A DNA stretch of 64,000 nt, from contig CM070900.1 in the NCBI GenBank assembly GCA_036417435.1, positions 123,272,315-123,336,314 of the forward strand. The letters run 5' to 3'. The translations under genes were made by a program, and so were the position numbers. The DNA comes from Inia geoffrensis (lineage: Eukaryota; Chordata; Mammalia; Artiodactyla; Iniidae). The notes beneath the pieces are model-generated. The model searched no databases, had not been told where the DNA came from, and saw only the letters and a list, made by a program, of their open reading frames with translations. Shown here one piece after another: positions 12,583 to 24,398 of the stretch. Positions within the stretch are counted from its first letter, which is position 1, and every line of letters begins with the position of its first letter.

Positions 12583-15223
12583 CAACAGGCATGCCTTGGA
12601 GATATTGCGGCTTTTGTTCCAGACCATGGCAAAATAGCAGATATTGCAATAAAATAAGTCACACAATTTTTTTTGGTTTCTGAGTGCATATAAAAGTTAT
12701 GTTTACATTATACTGCAGTCTTTTAAGTGTGCAACAGCATTAGTTCTGAAAAGATAACGTATATACCTTAATTTAAAACACTTTATTGCTAAAAAGTGCT
12801 AACCGTCACCCGAGCCTTCATTAAATCATAATCCTTTTGCTGGCGGAGGGTCTTGCCTCAATGTTGATGGCTGTTGACTGACCAGGCTGGTGGTTGCTGA
12901 AGGCTGGGATGGCTGTGGCCATTTTAAAAAATACGACAACCAAGAAGTTTGCCACATCGATTGACTCTTCCTTTCGCCAACAATTTCTCTGTAGCACACA
13001 ATGCTGTTTGAGAGCATTTTACTCACAGCAGAAAACTTCTTTCAAAACTGGAGTCAATCCTTGCAAACCCTGCTGCTGCTTCATCAACCAAATGTATGTA
13101 ATATTCCAAACCATTTGTTGTCATTTCAACGATCTTCACGGCATCTTCAAAAGGTGCACATCCGGGCTTCCGTGGTGGCGCAGCGGTTGAGAGTCCGCCT
13201 GCCGAGGCAGGGGACGCGGGTTCGTGCCCCGATCCGGGAAGATCCCACATGCCGCGGAGCGGCGGGGCCCGTGAGCCGTGGCCGCTGAGCCTGCGCGTCC
13301 GGAGCCTGTGCTCCGCCACGGGAGAGGCCACAGCAGTGAGAGGCCCGCGTACCGCAAAAAAAAAAAAAAAAAGGTGTAGATCCCATCTCAAGAAACCACT
13401 TTCTTTGCTCATCCATAAGAAGCAGTTCCTCACCTGCTGAAGTTTCATCATGAGATCACAGTAAGTCAGTCACATCTTCAGCCTCCACTTCTAATTCTAG
13501 TTCTCTTGCTATTTCCACCACATCTGCAATGACTTCCTCCACTGAAGTCTTGAACTCGTCAAAGTCACCCATGAGGGTTGGAATAAACTTCTTCCAAACT
13601 CCTGCTAATGTTGATATTTTGAGCTTTTTCCATGAATCACAAATGTTCTTAATGACATCTAGAATGATGAATCCTTTCCAGAAAGTTTTCAACTTACCCT
13701 TCTCAGATCCATCAGAGGAATCTCTATCTATGGCAACTATAGTCTTATGAAATATAATTCTTACGTAACAGGACTTGAAAGTTAAAATTACTCCTTGCTC
13801 TATGGGCTGCAGAATGGATGCTGTATTTCACAGGCAGGAAAATAACAACCTCGTCGTACATCTCCACCAGAGCTCTTGAGTGACCAGGTGCACTGTCAAT
13901 GAGCAGCACTGTTTTGAAAGGAATCTTCTTTTCTAAGCAATAGGTCTCAACAGTGGGCTTAAAGTATTCAGTAAACCATGGTGTAAATAGATGTGCTGTC
14001 ATCCAGCCTTCGTTGTTCCATTTATAGAGCACGGGCAGATTTAGCATAATTTAGCATAATTCTTAAGGGCCCTAGGATTTTCAGAATGGTAAATGAGCAC
14101 TGGCTTCAACTTCAAGTCACCAGCTGCACTGGCCCCTAACAAGAGAGTCAGCCTGTCCTTTGAAGCTTTGAAGCCAGGTATTGACTTCTCGCTAGCTATG
14201 AAAATCCTAGATGGCATCATCTTCTAATAGAAGGCTGTTTCATCTGCACTGAAAATCTGTTGTCTAGTGTATCCACCTTCATTAATGATCTTAGCTAGCT
14301 AGATCTTCTGGATAACTTGCTGCAACTTCTACATCAGCACTTGTTGCTTCACCTTGCACTTTTATGTTATGGAGACAACTTCTTTCGTTCAAGCTCATGA
14401 ACCAGCCTGTGCTCACTTCAGATTTTTCTTCTACAGCTTCCTCATCCCTCTCTACCTTCATAGAATTTAAGAGTGTTAAGGCCTTGCTCTAGATTAGGCT
14501 TTGGTTTAAGGGGATGTTGTGGCTGGTTTGATCTATCCAGACCACTAAAACTTTCTCCATAAGAGCAATAAGGCTGTTTCGCTTTTTTATCATTCATGTG
14601 TTTCACCGGAGTGGTAGTAGTTTTAATTTCCTTCAAGAACTTTTCCTTTGCATTCACAACTTGGTTAACTGTTTGGTGCAAGAGGCCTAGCTTTCAGCCC
14701 ATCTACTCTTTCGACAGGCCTTCCTTAATAAGCTTAATCATTTCTAGATTTTGATTTAAAGTGAGAGACATGCAACTCTTCCTTTCACTTGAACACTTAG
14801 AGGCCACAGTAGGGTTATTAACTGGCCTAATTTCAACATTGTGTGTCTCAGGGAAATAGGGAGGCCCAAGAAGAGGGAGAGAGGCAGGAATGGCAGGTCG
14901 GTAGAGCAGTCAGAACACACTCAGCATTTATCTATTAAATTCACCATCTTTATATGGGTGTGGTTCATGGACCACCCCCAAATTAAACAGTAACATCAAA
15001 GGTTACTGAACGCAGGTCACCATAACAAGTAAGAATGAAAAAGTTTCAAATATTGAGAGAATTTCCAGAATGTGACAGAGAGATATGAAGTGAGCAAATG
15101 CTGTTGGAAAAATGGTGCTGACAGACTTGCTCGACACACGGTTGTCAAAAACCTTCAATTTGTAAAAAATACAGTATTTGTGAAACACAGTAAAGCAAAG
15201 TGCAGTAAAATGAGGTATAACTG
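12583..15223 (-). mobile_element. Tigger1 DNA transposon, near full-length, inactive
   Basis: The left end 'caggcatgccttggagatat' and the right end 'aagtgcagtaaaatgaggta' are Tigger1 terminal inverted repeats. TA flanks both ends (12581-12582 and 15224-15225), and the interrupted L1 reads on continuously. Transposase remnants on the minus strand include NQVVNAKEKFLKEIKTTT (14442-14681), [20 protein letters not shown] of the DDE catalytic core (13745-14047) and a C-terminal piece (13456-13692), all separated by stops. A CHR SINE is inserted at 13163-13370. Confidence 0.9.
13163..13370 (+). mobile_element. CHR-type SINE, short form, nested in Tigger1
   Basis: tRNA-Glu-like head 'gggcttccgtggtggcgcag', box-B-like 'gggttcgtgccccgatc', GC-rich body and a pure A tail. 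The flanking duplication AAAAGGTG occurs at 13149-13156 and 13369-13376. High CpG retention points to a fairly recent copy. Confidence 0.95.
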
Positions 15224-15225
15224 TA

Positions 15226-16668
15226 CAAAGCTATAGTAATCAAAACAGCATGATATTGGCTTAAAAAAGACACAGATTAGTGCAACGGAGTTGAGAGCCC
15301 AGAATAAACCCACATATAGATGGACAATTATAATTTATGACAAAGGAGCAAAGAACATACAATGGGAGAAAGGATAGTCTCTTCCATAAATGGTATTGGG
15401 AAAACTGGACGGTCATATGCAAAAGAATGAAACTAGGCCACTATTTTACTCCATATACAAAAATCAACTCAAAATGGATTAAAGACTTGAATGTAAGACC
15501 TAAAATCATAGAATTCCTAGAAAAAAACATTCGCAGTGCATTTTTTAACATTGGTTTTAGCAGCATCTTTCTGAATATGTCTCCTGAGACAAAGGAAAAA
15601 AAAGCAAAGATAAACAAATGAGACTACATCAAACTAAAAAACTTCTGCACAGCAAAGGAAACCATCAGCAAAACAAAAAGACAACCTACCGAATGGGAGA
15701 AGATATTTGAAAATCATATATCCAATAGGAGTTTAATATCCAAAATATATAAAGAACTCATACAACTCAACAACAACAAAACAAACACCCTGATTAAAAA
15801 ATGGGCAGAGGATCTGAGTAGACATTTTTCCAAAGAAGACATACAGATGGCCAGTAGGCACATAAAATGATGTTCAATATCACTAATTATTACGGAAATG
15901 CAAATCAAAACCACAATGATGTATCACCTCACGCCAGTTAGAATGGCTATTCTCAAAAAGACAGGAAATAACAAGTGTTGGTGAGGATGATGAGAAAAGG
16001 GAACACTCATACACTGGTGGTGGGAATGTAAATTGGTGCAGCCACTATGGAAGACAGTTTAGAGATTCCTCAAAAAATTAAGAACAGAATTACCATATAA
16101 TCCAGCTATTCCAATTCTGAGTATTTATCCAAAGAAAATGAAGATACTAATTCAAAAAGACATATGCATCCCTATACTCAGTGTAGCATTATTTACTATA
16201 GCCAAGATATGGAAACAACCTAAGTGCTCATCAATGGATGAATGGATAAAGATGTAGTATATATGCACAATGCAATACTACTCAGCCATAACAGAAAGAT
16301 GAAATCTTGCCATTTGCAACAATATGGATGGACCTTGAGGGTATTATGCTAAGTGGAATAAGTCAGAAGGAAAAAGACAAATGCCGTATGTTTTCACTCA
16401 TATGAGGAATATAAAAAAATAAAATAAAATAAACAGCCAAAAAGAATAAAATAAAATAAACAACCAAACCAAACAAAAATGAACATCGATACAGAGAAAA
16501 GATTAATGGTCACCAAGGGGAAAGGGACATGGGGGAGGGTAAAATGGGTAAAGGGGGTCAACTGCATAGTGATGGATGGAAATTAAACTTTCCATGGTGA
16601 GCACACAGTAGTGAATACAGAAGGTGAAATACAATGTTGTACACATGACACTTAAAAATAAAGAATTT
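15226..16668 (+). mobile_element. L1 LINE 3' part (right of nested Tigger1)
   Basis: It resumes ORF2 with 'ctatagtaatcaaaacagca' and continues through 'atgggagaaaggatag', 'gaccttgagggtattatgct' and 'agtggaataagtcagaagga' to an A-rich 3' end near 16668. ORF2 remnants include the 94-codon stretch 15337-15621. Several frameshifts make it inactive. Confidence 0.9.
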
Positions 16669-16934
16669 AAAGTAAGACTTAGAATCACTGTTAACTTACA
16701 TTTGGTTTGCCAAAGCTCTTTGTTTTTCATTAATAGTGATAATAATGTTTTCATTAAAAAATGTAAATGAAATACATTCTGTCTCCCTAACTTCAACTAG
16801 CTATCTTAAGACATTTTTATTGTAAAATGGTTTTTATATATTTTGGAAAAAAAAACAATAAAAAATATGTCTCAAACTGGCTGTAGGAATGCTACAACTA
16901 GAGAAGGAACAAATACACCTTCCCCATCTAGTTT

Positions 16935-17105
16935 AGTGATTCTCCATCTTGGTTCCACATAAGTATCACATAGGGAACTTTAAAAATCCTGATGCCCCAG
17001 ATGTACCCAGACCAATCAAGTCATAATCTCTGCAGGTGGGACCAGTTACTGGTATTTTAAAAAGTGAGTCCAAGCCCAATTCACACCAAGCTCAGATCTA
17101 CTATT
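16935..17105 (+). repeat. MER5A-like hAT MITE
   Basis: 'gtgattctccatcttggttc', 'agtatcacatagggaacttt' and 'tctctgcaggtgggacc' follow the MER5A layout (tggttctcaaa...tcacctgg...gggcc). Confidence 0.6.
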
Positions 17106-19149
17106 GGCTACACAAGCCTGAGTGGTTTGACAGAGGAAAAAACAGATTATGAATTATCTATTTTACAAGTACAAAGTCACCACCAGTTAAGAACTCACTA
17201 TTTCTCTAAGCAATTGTAACTGTGCCATTAATTTTCCTATAAATGCATCCAGTCATTCCTCTACTTTGTTAATTTACTCTGACTTGCATAGAATGCTAAA
17301 ACCTATCATCTTTTCACAGATAATCAAGAGTTGCTTGTAGTACCTCCACTGCCATTATTTCTACTCTCATAAAAATAACCCACCTCACACTTTCATATTT
17401 CATTTTAGATCATTTCATAAACCCTACCATTAATCCCAGCGCTTTAGGTATATAGTAAGCACCATGATATGCCCTGATATGTGTATTTATTGGATTTGCA
17501 TTTCTATTCATATCATAACCATATCCAAACTGCACCTGCAGATCCCCTGTATCAGCAGCCATCTGAAAGGCTCAGATTTTAATTCTACTTTAATGCAGAG
17601 CTCCTAAATTTGAGCAGATGCTTGAAAATACATTTCAACCAGTGTGGTGGCTCATAAGACTCACTGTTTTCTGTCTCAGTCTTGCAGAGAGCTAAAACTT
17701 ATAGAGTTAGCACTTATTTGACTGATTGATGATCACTGGTCCCACTCCCACCTCCACCCGCCACCCCGTGATCAAAATTTCCTAAAGCTGCTCTGATTCC
17801 AAGAATGATCAGGGCTGGCGTCATAAACAGATTTACCAGGAAGCCAATGAAGTTTAAGCCTTGGGGCCTCTCAATGTGTATGGGCCTCTTCCAAAGCCCT
17901 GGGAGGTGCTCTAAAGGTTTGTAATTTTATATTCTTTTCCTTGAGGCAGACTGTGTAAGTGTTAGACCCCACAAATCCCGGATCCATCCACAGTGGGCCT
18001 AATGTAACCTGGCTGCCAATCGCAAGGCAAGCACTAAATAAACTGTGAAATCTTTATAACGTGAAGTTAAGAAGAATTAATCGTGTCACAATCGTGCCCA
18101 CAGATCAGGCTTTCCTTCCTCTCCAGCAGAGGTACTCCTGTTGGTCTACAAGGAAACAGAGCATGACATGGAAGGAAGAGACACCCATCTTTGGAAAGGA
18201 CAGGCTCTAAGTCCTTAAAGAAACCAGAGGGGAAATTCCAGTCTTTTCCAGTGTGTGTGGAAATCAGGTAGGCTCAGACCCGAGGGGCAGGACTGGTAAT
18301 CCTGAGTACATACCAGGCCACCTTCCACAGATAAATCAACTTTCTCTGACTTTACGGCATGCACATCTTATCCGGCCTCTTTGTGAAGAAAATTTTCTGT
18401 CCGTCCTTTTGCTAAATTTAAATAACTTTTAATGCAGTAAAATTACCTTCTAAGCAATCATTAAAGAGAAATGGCTTACATGCAAATGCCTGTAGTGAAT
18501 ATTTGAAAGCGTAATCACTAACTGACAGTTCTAACCCAGAGTTGCCAGATTCCTGTGTATTTTGATGGAGGTAGAGGTTGAGGGCAGGGAGGTGAGAGAG
18601 GATTAAAGCACGAGGGAACCCGAAGAGGAGCCTGAAACATGAAAGCCCACTCTGCAGACCACTTGGCCGGGCGGCACCTTGTTTCAGGCTATAAGCCACA
18701 CACACAGCAGAGCGGCACCACCAGGTGCTCCCATATTGCAGCCAGACACGCAGATAGGAAGCCTGGAAAAATGGATGTGAGCATGAGATGTTCACTTATC
18801 TACACCACCTTCCCTCCTGCTCACCTCTGCAGGCTCTCCACGTTCCAGGGTGCATTCGGGTCATAATTCCTGATTCAGAGAGTGGATACAAAGCCTGGTT
18901 TGAGACTTAAACATTAGGTAGCACTAGCTTCCTTCGGACACCTGTCTGTCTGGGTCTAGGGCTTCTCTGGGCAGTAGCAGGCTCTCCTCTCCCTGACCAG
19001 CCAAGGAGTCCAGATCATCTTCCTAGCACTTCCTCTCTTTCTGTTCCGTGTCCACCTGCCCTAGTGGCCTATGAACCCGAGCCCTTCTGCCAAGTTCTCA
19101 TAGGCAGGTGGACTCTCCTGTGGGGCTAGATCCATGAAGCAGTCGAGCC

Positions 19150-19680
19150 CTAGGGACATACGGATCCCTACTCCAAAACAGACCCTCTTTCGTACCACCA
19201 TTAGCCACCGAAACTGACCCCTGTGCAACTTGCTGCCTTGACAGTGGGGCCACAGATACTGCCGAAGCCATCCTTTATGTCATTTATGTCTTAACTTGAA
19301 TCATGTGGCTCCGGACCCCATTACAGGCAACATCAGAAGCAGTGTGATAAAAGAGGACCAGGCCACCCTGCACCTAGCAGTGCTGGCTGTCGTCAGTCAG
19401 CAGTCTGCCCCTCGTCAGCTGGCCCACTGAGGACAGCTTTCTTGCTAAGGCTCTTTCGGCTGCAGGGGAGAAGAAGGAACAGGCCGCAGAGCAGCAGCAG
19501 TGTTCGGATAGTGAGGAAGACCTGGCTATTGTGGTTACTTTATCCTCTGGCCCATCAGGCATGGGCAAGCCCAAGTCTGAAAGCCAGTCTCCGCTAGAAC
19601 TTTGCTTCAATCTCAGGTGAAAAGAAGATACCTTCTCCGACCCAGCCTCCAGCAAATGGGGAAATGGTCTCATCCTGAAT
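19150..19680 (+). other. Possible decayed coding-derived segment, unassigned
   Basis: Short coding-like stretches on the plus strand (for example EKKEQAAEQQQCSDSEEDLA, then IVVTLSSGPSGMGKPK) are interrupted by stops and at least one apparent frame change. There is no poly(A) tail or target duplication to prove a retrocopy. The parent gene was not recognised and it may be ordinary intron. Confidence 0.25.
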
Positions 19681-20114
19681 TGACCTAAAAACTATTTTCC
19701 CTTACAAGCCACATTTAAATTAAGAGACCTGCGAGGAAGCTCTGTATTTCACTTTTTCCAAAGACAGACCAGCTTGTGAGAACAAAAGACAGAAGAAGGT
19801 CTTAGCAAATCACAGTTGATAACCAGTTCTGTCGGAAGTGTAGGGAAGACTCCTTTATTATCTCATCAAAGAAATGTTCATTATTATAACATGTAGTCAA
19901 CAACAGAAGCCAACTGGATTGAGAAGACATCAATACTATTACCATTGCAGGCTGTATTGTGTTACACTGATGGGAAATGAGGGGAAGGTTCTGGGAATAT
20001 TTGGGGTAAAGAACATCCCCAATTTGCCTGACCACATCCAGTGAAGTGTGTGTGGTAAAATATTTAAGATGTGGAATGTAGTCAAAGTGCAAAGATTTTT
20101 CATTCAGATGGGAT

Positions 20115-20153
20115 ATCTATCTATCTATCTAGATAGATAGATAGATAGATAGG
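20115..20153. repeat. (ATCT)n(AGAT)n inverted tetranucleotide repeat
   Basis: ATCT units run directly into AGAT units, so the array is its own reverse complement and could fold into a hairpin. Confidence 0.9.
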
Positions 20154-20769
20154 TAACTATGAATTACCAGAGTAATTCATGTTCCTTATAGTATATCTCT
20201 TTGTACTTACTTCAACTTAGAAAGATTTCACACAGACAGTACCTACCAGGTACTATTGTTGAATATAGGTTCATAGGCTTTGGAAATGGACTTCTCTGTG
20301 GTAGATGAGCAATGGCTAATTAACAAAATACACCAAAAATACACTCCCGGAACACAGAGGATTAGTTTAGGTGAAGATACTTACAGCAACAAGGCTGTTT
20401 AAACTACATACAGATTTATTTTAACATAACGTCCTCCTTGCACATGAGAGAAGAGGACAGAGATCATGAATATAATTTTTCATCTATTTAAAATACCGTG
20501 CTTTTATTTTAAGTACTCTTTTACCCCGAAGATTAAATGACAGCAACTCAGAAAGCATCATGGAGCTACTGGAAATGAATTTTGAGTCCTCTAAAGCAAT
20601 AGATCCCTCCCTCCTCCCCGCCCCCTCCACAAACCTTCCCTCCCACCTTGCATATGCTTTCAGCACTGGACTCAATTAAAAGGGAACCACGTGTTCTCGG
20701 CAATTTGGCTAAAAAGGTTAAAGAACTCCATAAAACAACATGAAAGAAATAACACATCCTTCTCTGATA

Positions 20770-20938
20770 CAGAAGTTCTCAAAAGGGTTACGCACAGGCC
20801 GCCTGTGTGAGACTCACCTGAAGGTGCTTATTTAAAAGACGGTATCACGCCAAGATGCACTGACTTAGGGGGCTGGGACTCTGCATTCTTAAGAAGCTGC
20901 CCAGTGTATCATCGAGACGCTGGCAGGCAAGGACCACT
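20770..20938 (+). repeat. MER5A-like hAT MITE
   Basis: 'agaagttctcaaaagggtta', 'gactcacctgaaggtgctta' and 'gggactctgcattcttaaga' match the MER5A order. It ends about 50 bp from the 20991-21080 exon. Confidence 0.65.
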
Positions 20939-20990
20939 GATTTACCATAAATTGCCACGTGTCTGCACTCAGCTGCTGGCCCCTACTCAC

Positions 20991-21080
20991 CAGGTGGACT
21001 CCCATGTCCTGCTGCAGCTGTGGCAATTGCAAAGGCAGAAGCAGGTGAAACAGAGCAGTGGGAGTTGTCGGCGGTCTGTC
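20991..21080 (-). CDS. RASGRF2: RASGRF2 exon: linker before CDC25 domain (part 2)
   Basis: This 90-bp exon completes Gly and reads [20 protein letters not shown] then AAAGHGSPP, ending one base into the next codon. The alanine-rich [12 protein letters not shown] stretch is conserved in both RASGRF paralogues just before the CDC25 region. The acceptor is tgaaataaccag/GACAGACC and the donor is CCACCTG/gtgagt. It is the last exon found. I scanned 1-20990 for the next coding block (expected ...DKEFIIRR...) and did not find it, so the following intron runs past the left edge. Confidence 0.95.
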
Positions 21081-23625
21081 CTGGTTATTTCAAAAGAATG
21101 GAAATGGCATGGTGAGGCGTTGGATAATATAACGTAATAAAAATTCTCATTTTCATCCCAGCACTGGATGAATGCAAATACCCTGCACTGTCCTTATTAA
21201 TAGGCAAATAACAAGATTCTATATTAGCAAGTCCATTCTAGGTATAGCCCCAAGAGAAATGAAAGCATACATCTACACAAAAACTTAGACGTGAACATCC
21301 ATAGCAGCATTATTCATAACAGCCAAAAAGTAAAAGCAATCAAATGTCCACCAACTGGTGAAATGATAAACCAAATCAAAACTTCTCATACAAGGAAATA
21401 TCATTTAGCCACAAAAAGGAATGAAGTACTAACACATACTACAACATGAATGTACCTTGAAAACATCATGCTAAGTGAATGCCAGTCATAAAGAGTCACA
21501 TATTGTATGATCCCATTTACATTAAATGTCTAGATTGGGTAAATCCATAGAGACAGAGAGTGAATTAGTGGTTTCCAGGGGCTGGCGGGGAGATGGGAAT
21601 GGGGAGTGACTACTAATGAGTACATGGCCCCTTAGTGGGGGAGGTGATGAAAGTGTTCTGGAATGAGATAGTAGTCATGGCTGCCCAGCCTTGTGAATAT
21701 ATAAAAAAACCACTGAACTGTATATTTTAAAAGGGTGAATCTTATGGTATGTGAATTTTATCTCAATATAAAAAATATTTTTAAAAAATATTCTACATTT
21801 TACTGATGGAATTTTCTTCTCAAAATACCTTTAGAAGCAGACATGGGTTCTTAAATCGAAGGATGCACTCAGCACCTTCGGGCAGCCCCTCTCACTCAGA
21901 TACTTACACACAGCATTTGCTAATATTGCTGACAACCTCACTGTTTTTTTCTCACTCGGGCTTTTAGTGAAGCTAGCTCACTGTGATTCTGTGATTTTTG
22001 ATTAGTTTGCCCCTAAAGTTATATAGTCATGCTTAAAATAAATAAGAGGGGAAGCAAAGAGCTGCTTAATGTGCCCAAGCATGAAAGCAAAGAACAGCTC
22101 TACTCTCTCCTTCAGCAGTAGCCTGAAAACATTTGTGAAACAAGGTGGCAAGTAGACAGATGAACAGGCAAAATTCAGCTTCACAGTGAGAAAATGTGTG
22201 ATACTGTCCCCATTTGCATCCACCATATTATCACAGATTTTGGCTTTCTTCCTGTATCGCTGGGATTTAGTCAGATCAGGAAAGAAACAAAGGACTTAGT
22301 TAATCCACAAACAGGATGAGGATTTCCAAATGATGTTTATAGAAATTTTTAAAAAAATCTTTAAATGAATATAAACATATGAAAGAGACTGTACTAAAAC
22401 AGAGCTCTAATAATAGTAACCAAGTGGACAGCATTGAATCTTGCCTTGGTAAAGTTTTGCTTTCACAGACTTTGGCCCCAAACTCTTACAGGTTTAATGA
22501 ACTCAAGGGAGTCTGTCCTACGTGGCAATGGTCAAAGAAGTTGCCAAGGCTTGGACTGACCAAGCCTCTAAGAAGAATAAAGAGATTTGGCTAATTCCAT
22601 AGTAGTCCTATAACAAGCCAGGGAAGCTAGCTTGTTACCTTGGTTTTTCAGAACTATCCAAACGTCAGGGTGACCCATGACTGACCAGGAGCCCCAAAGG
22701 GCTAATGTCCATCAGGGCAAGTCTGCTGACAACAGTCTGACCCAGACTAGCTTCTCTTGGAGGTGATGGCAATGAAAACAGCTTCCACCACGAGGCTAAG
22801 GCTGCAAATGAAATGACCATTTGGAGCCACGCACTCTACCTTTTACTAAACTGCCTTACTTAAAGCAGGAGTATGAGAGTCAGAAAACGTCTACGTTTTA
22901 CATGGGTTACTTAGGGTGAATCTGGTTTCATAATTGAATAATTTTCCCTTCCAACTTGAAATAATTGGCTTGAGGAGAAAAGAAGAAAACATTTCTAAAA
23001 CAACTGTAATTTGGATATATTTATTTGAGCAATGAGGAGATAAAAGATTTCTGTCTTTTGCTCTGACAGTCTTCCCTCCAATTAGAAAATATTTGGTATA
23101 TTCTAAAACAAGTTATGGGATAATGTTTTATAATTTTCATAACTATAGAAAAGATACCAGATTCTGCCACTAGCAATAATGAAGATTGGAGTTCCATGCA
23201 ACTGGACTTTATTTTAGCTGAAACAGTGTTCTTAATAAGGTCCCCCCTCGACAATTTTGTGTCCCAGATGAACCTATTTAATACAGACTACACTGGGATT
23301 CATGGTAAGGTATCAGAGTCTGGAACATTTTGGTAAAAGCAGCACTGAAATTCAATCAACTAGCAACTAAGAACAGACTTCTCAATTCAGGTTGCTCTAC
23401 ACAAAGTGCCATGCAATGATGGGGTTAAATATTGGTTATACTAATGACATACTCTCTAATCATTTATTTTCTACTACTTGGTCCTACAGTAACATTTGCT
23501 TCCCATTACTTTTCATAACCGAGACTGAAAATATTCGGGGAGTGAAACAGTAAGGCAAACAAAAGATTCAGGAGCTAGAATCATCCCTCGCTTGCGTGTT
23601 TCTGAGTCCCTTTCCGAGCGCTCAC
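21081..23625 (-). other. RASGRF2: Intron, 2.5 kb
   Basis: Holds an old L1 3' end (about 21200-21790). The remainder, 21800-23620, is AT-rich apparently unique sequence in which I see no further feature. Confidence 0.85.
21200..21790 (+). mobile_element. Old L1 3' end
   Basis: 'ccccaagagaaatgaaagca', 'gcagcattattcataacagc', 'tttccaggggctggcgggga' and 'aaccactgaactgtatattt' form the standard end of an older L1 subfamily in sense orientation. Confidence 0.85.
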
Positions 23626-23751
23626 CTCCGGGCTGGCGGTAGCGGAGGTGCCGAGGAGTTGAGGGTGACCTGCAAGGTGAAGGTTCGGTGGCATCTGCCG
23701 TGGGGGAGCTTTCCACTCCTGCTCGGTCCACCGGCGCAGACTCTAGCACTG
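23626..23751 (-). CDS. RASGRF2: RASGRF2 exon: linker before CDC25 domain (part 1)
   Basis: This 126-bp exon reads [20 protein letters not shown] then [22 protein letters not shown] and ends one base into Gly. The serine/proline-rich stretch [16 protein letters not shown] is characteristic of RASGRF2. The acceptor is ttttaaagcag/CAGTGCTAG and the donor is CCCGGAG/gtgagc. A second AG three bases upstream (aaag/CAG) could give a one-residue NAGNAG-type variant. The exon is GC-rich, unlike the AT-rich introns on both sides. Confidence 0.96.
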
Positions 23752-24203
23752 CTGCTTTAAAACATCATGGATTTTAACAACCAGGCCATGAATTCAAGAG
23801 CTTCTCGTCAGTATCATGCATGGAAACATAAAAGTTCATTATGGATAATAAGCATTTCATGTTAGTCTATATTTTTAAAGGATTTTATCATGAAATCGAG
23901 TCACTGTTCCTGGCGGAATGTTAACGACACAAAGTCTAACTGTGGCTCATCTCCACACGGGTCTTGCTGACCCTGCTGAGCCTGGTTGACCCTCCCAAAC
24001 CCCTTTTGTTCAACACAACAGATGTTACTGATAAAAAAGAAGGGGATATGCAGTGGCTTCCCCGCCCTCCAGAATGTTTCTGCCTTCTTGGAGTGGGAAA
24101 AGAGGGACTTTTTCCAGATGGTAAGTGAAAATTGGGACTTCATTAGTTCTTTGCCTGGGTTGCTCCCTTAAGACAATTCAAGGAGCCCCCCTGCCTAAGG
24201 ATC

Positions 24204-24398
24204 TACAGCTGTACTGTCCAAAATGGTAACACGAGCCAAAAGTGGCTATGTAAGTTTAAATGAAAACTAAATTTAAGTGAATATTTCACTTCCTCACTGG
24301 CCACACTTCAAGTGCTCAGTAGCCATGTGTGGTTAGTGGCTACAGTACTGAACAGCATTTCCATCCTCCCAGAAGGTTCTATTGGGTAGCCCTGTCCT
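24204..24398 (-). repeat. hAT-type DNA transposon (MER class)
   Basis: 'gtactgtccaaaatggtaac', 'cttcaagtgctcagtagcca', 'gtgtggttagtggctacagt' and 'ggttctattgggtagccctg' follow a known non-autonomous hAT family with short inverted ends. The exact family name was not fixed. Confidence 0.65.

Larger units (their letters stand above)
1..20990 (-). other. RASGRF2: Intron (partial) downstream of the 20991-21080 exon
   Basis: About 21 kb of intron with no recognised coding exon. It is filled with L1, MIR, L2, Tigger, MaLR-like LTR and SINE insertions listed separately. Non-repeat stretches at roughly 2400-3280, 5000-5750, 17110-20100 and 20160-20770 show no coding pattern that I can support. Confidence 0.8.

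Noticed and set aside
13023..13451. 142-codon minus-strand ORF
   Set aside because: It is the read-through of the CHR SINE and flanking Tigger1 DNA. Similar SINE-derived ORFs recur at 26830-27219, 34119-34431 and 58403-58846 and are not genes.
18418..18795. 125-codon minus-strand ORF
   Set aside because: No known domain, no fitting splice sites and no match to the expected CDC25-proximal exons. A chance ORF in a GC-richer patch of intron.
1..20990. Search for the next RASGRF2 exon (start of the CDC25 region)
   Set aside because: No minus-strand segment encodes the expected conserved stretch with splice sites. The exon must lie beyond the left edge.
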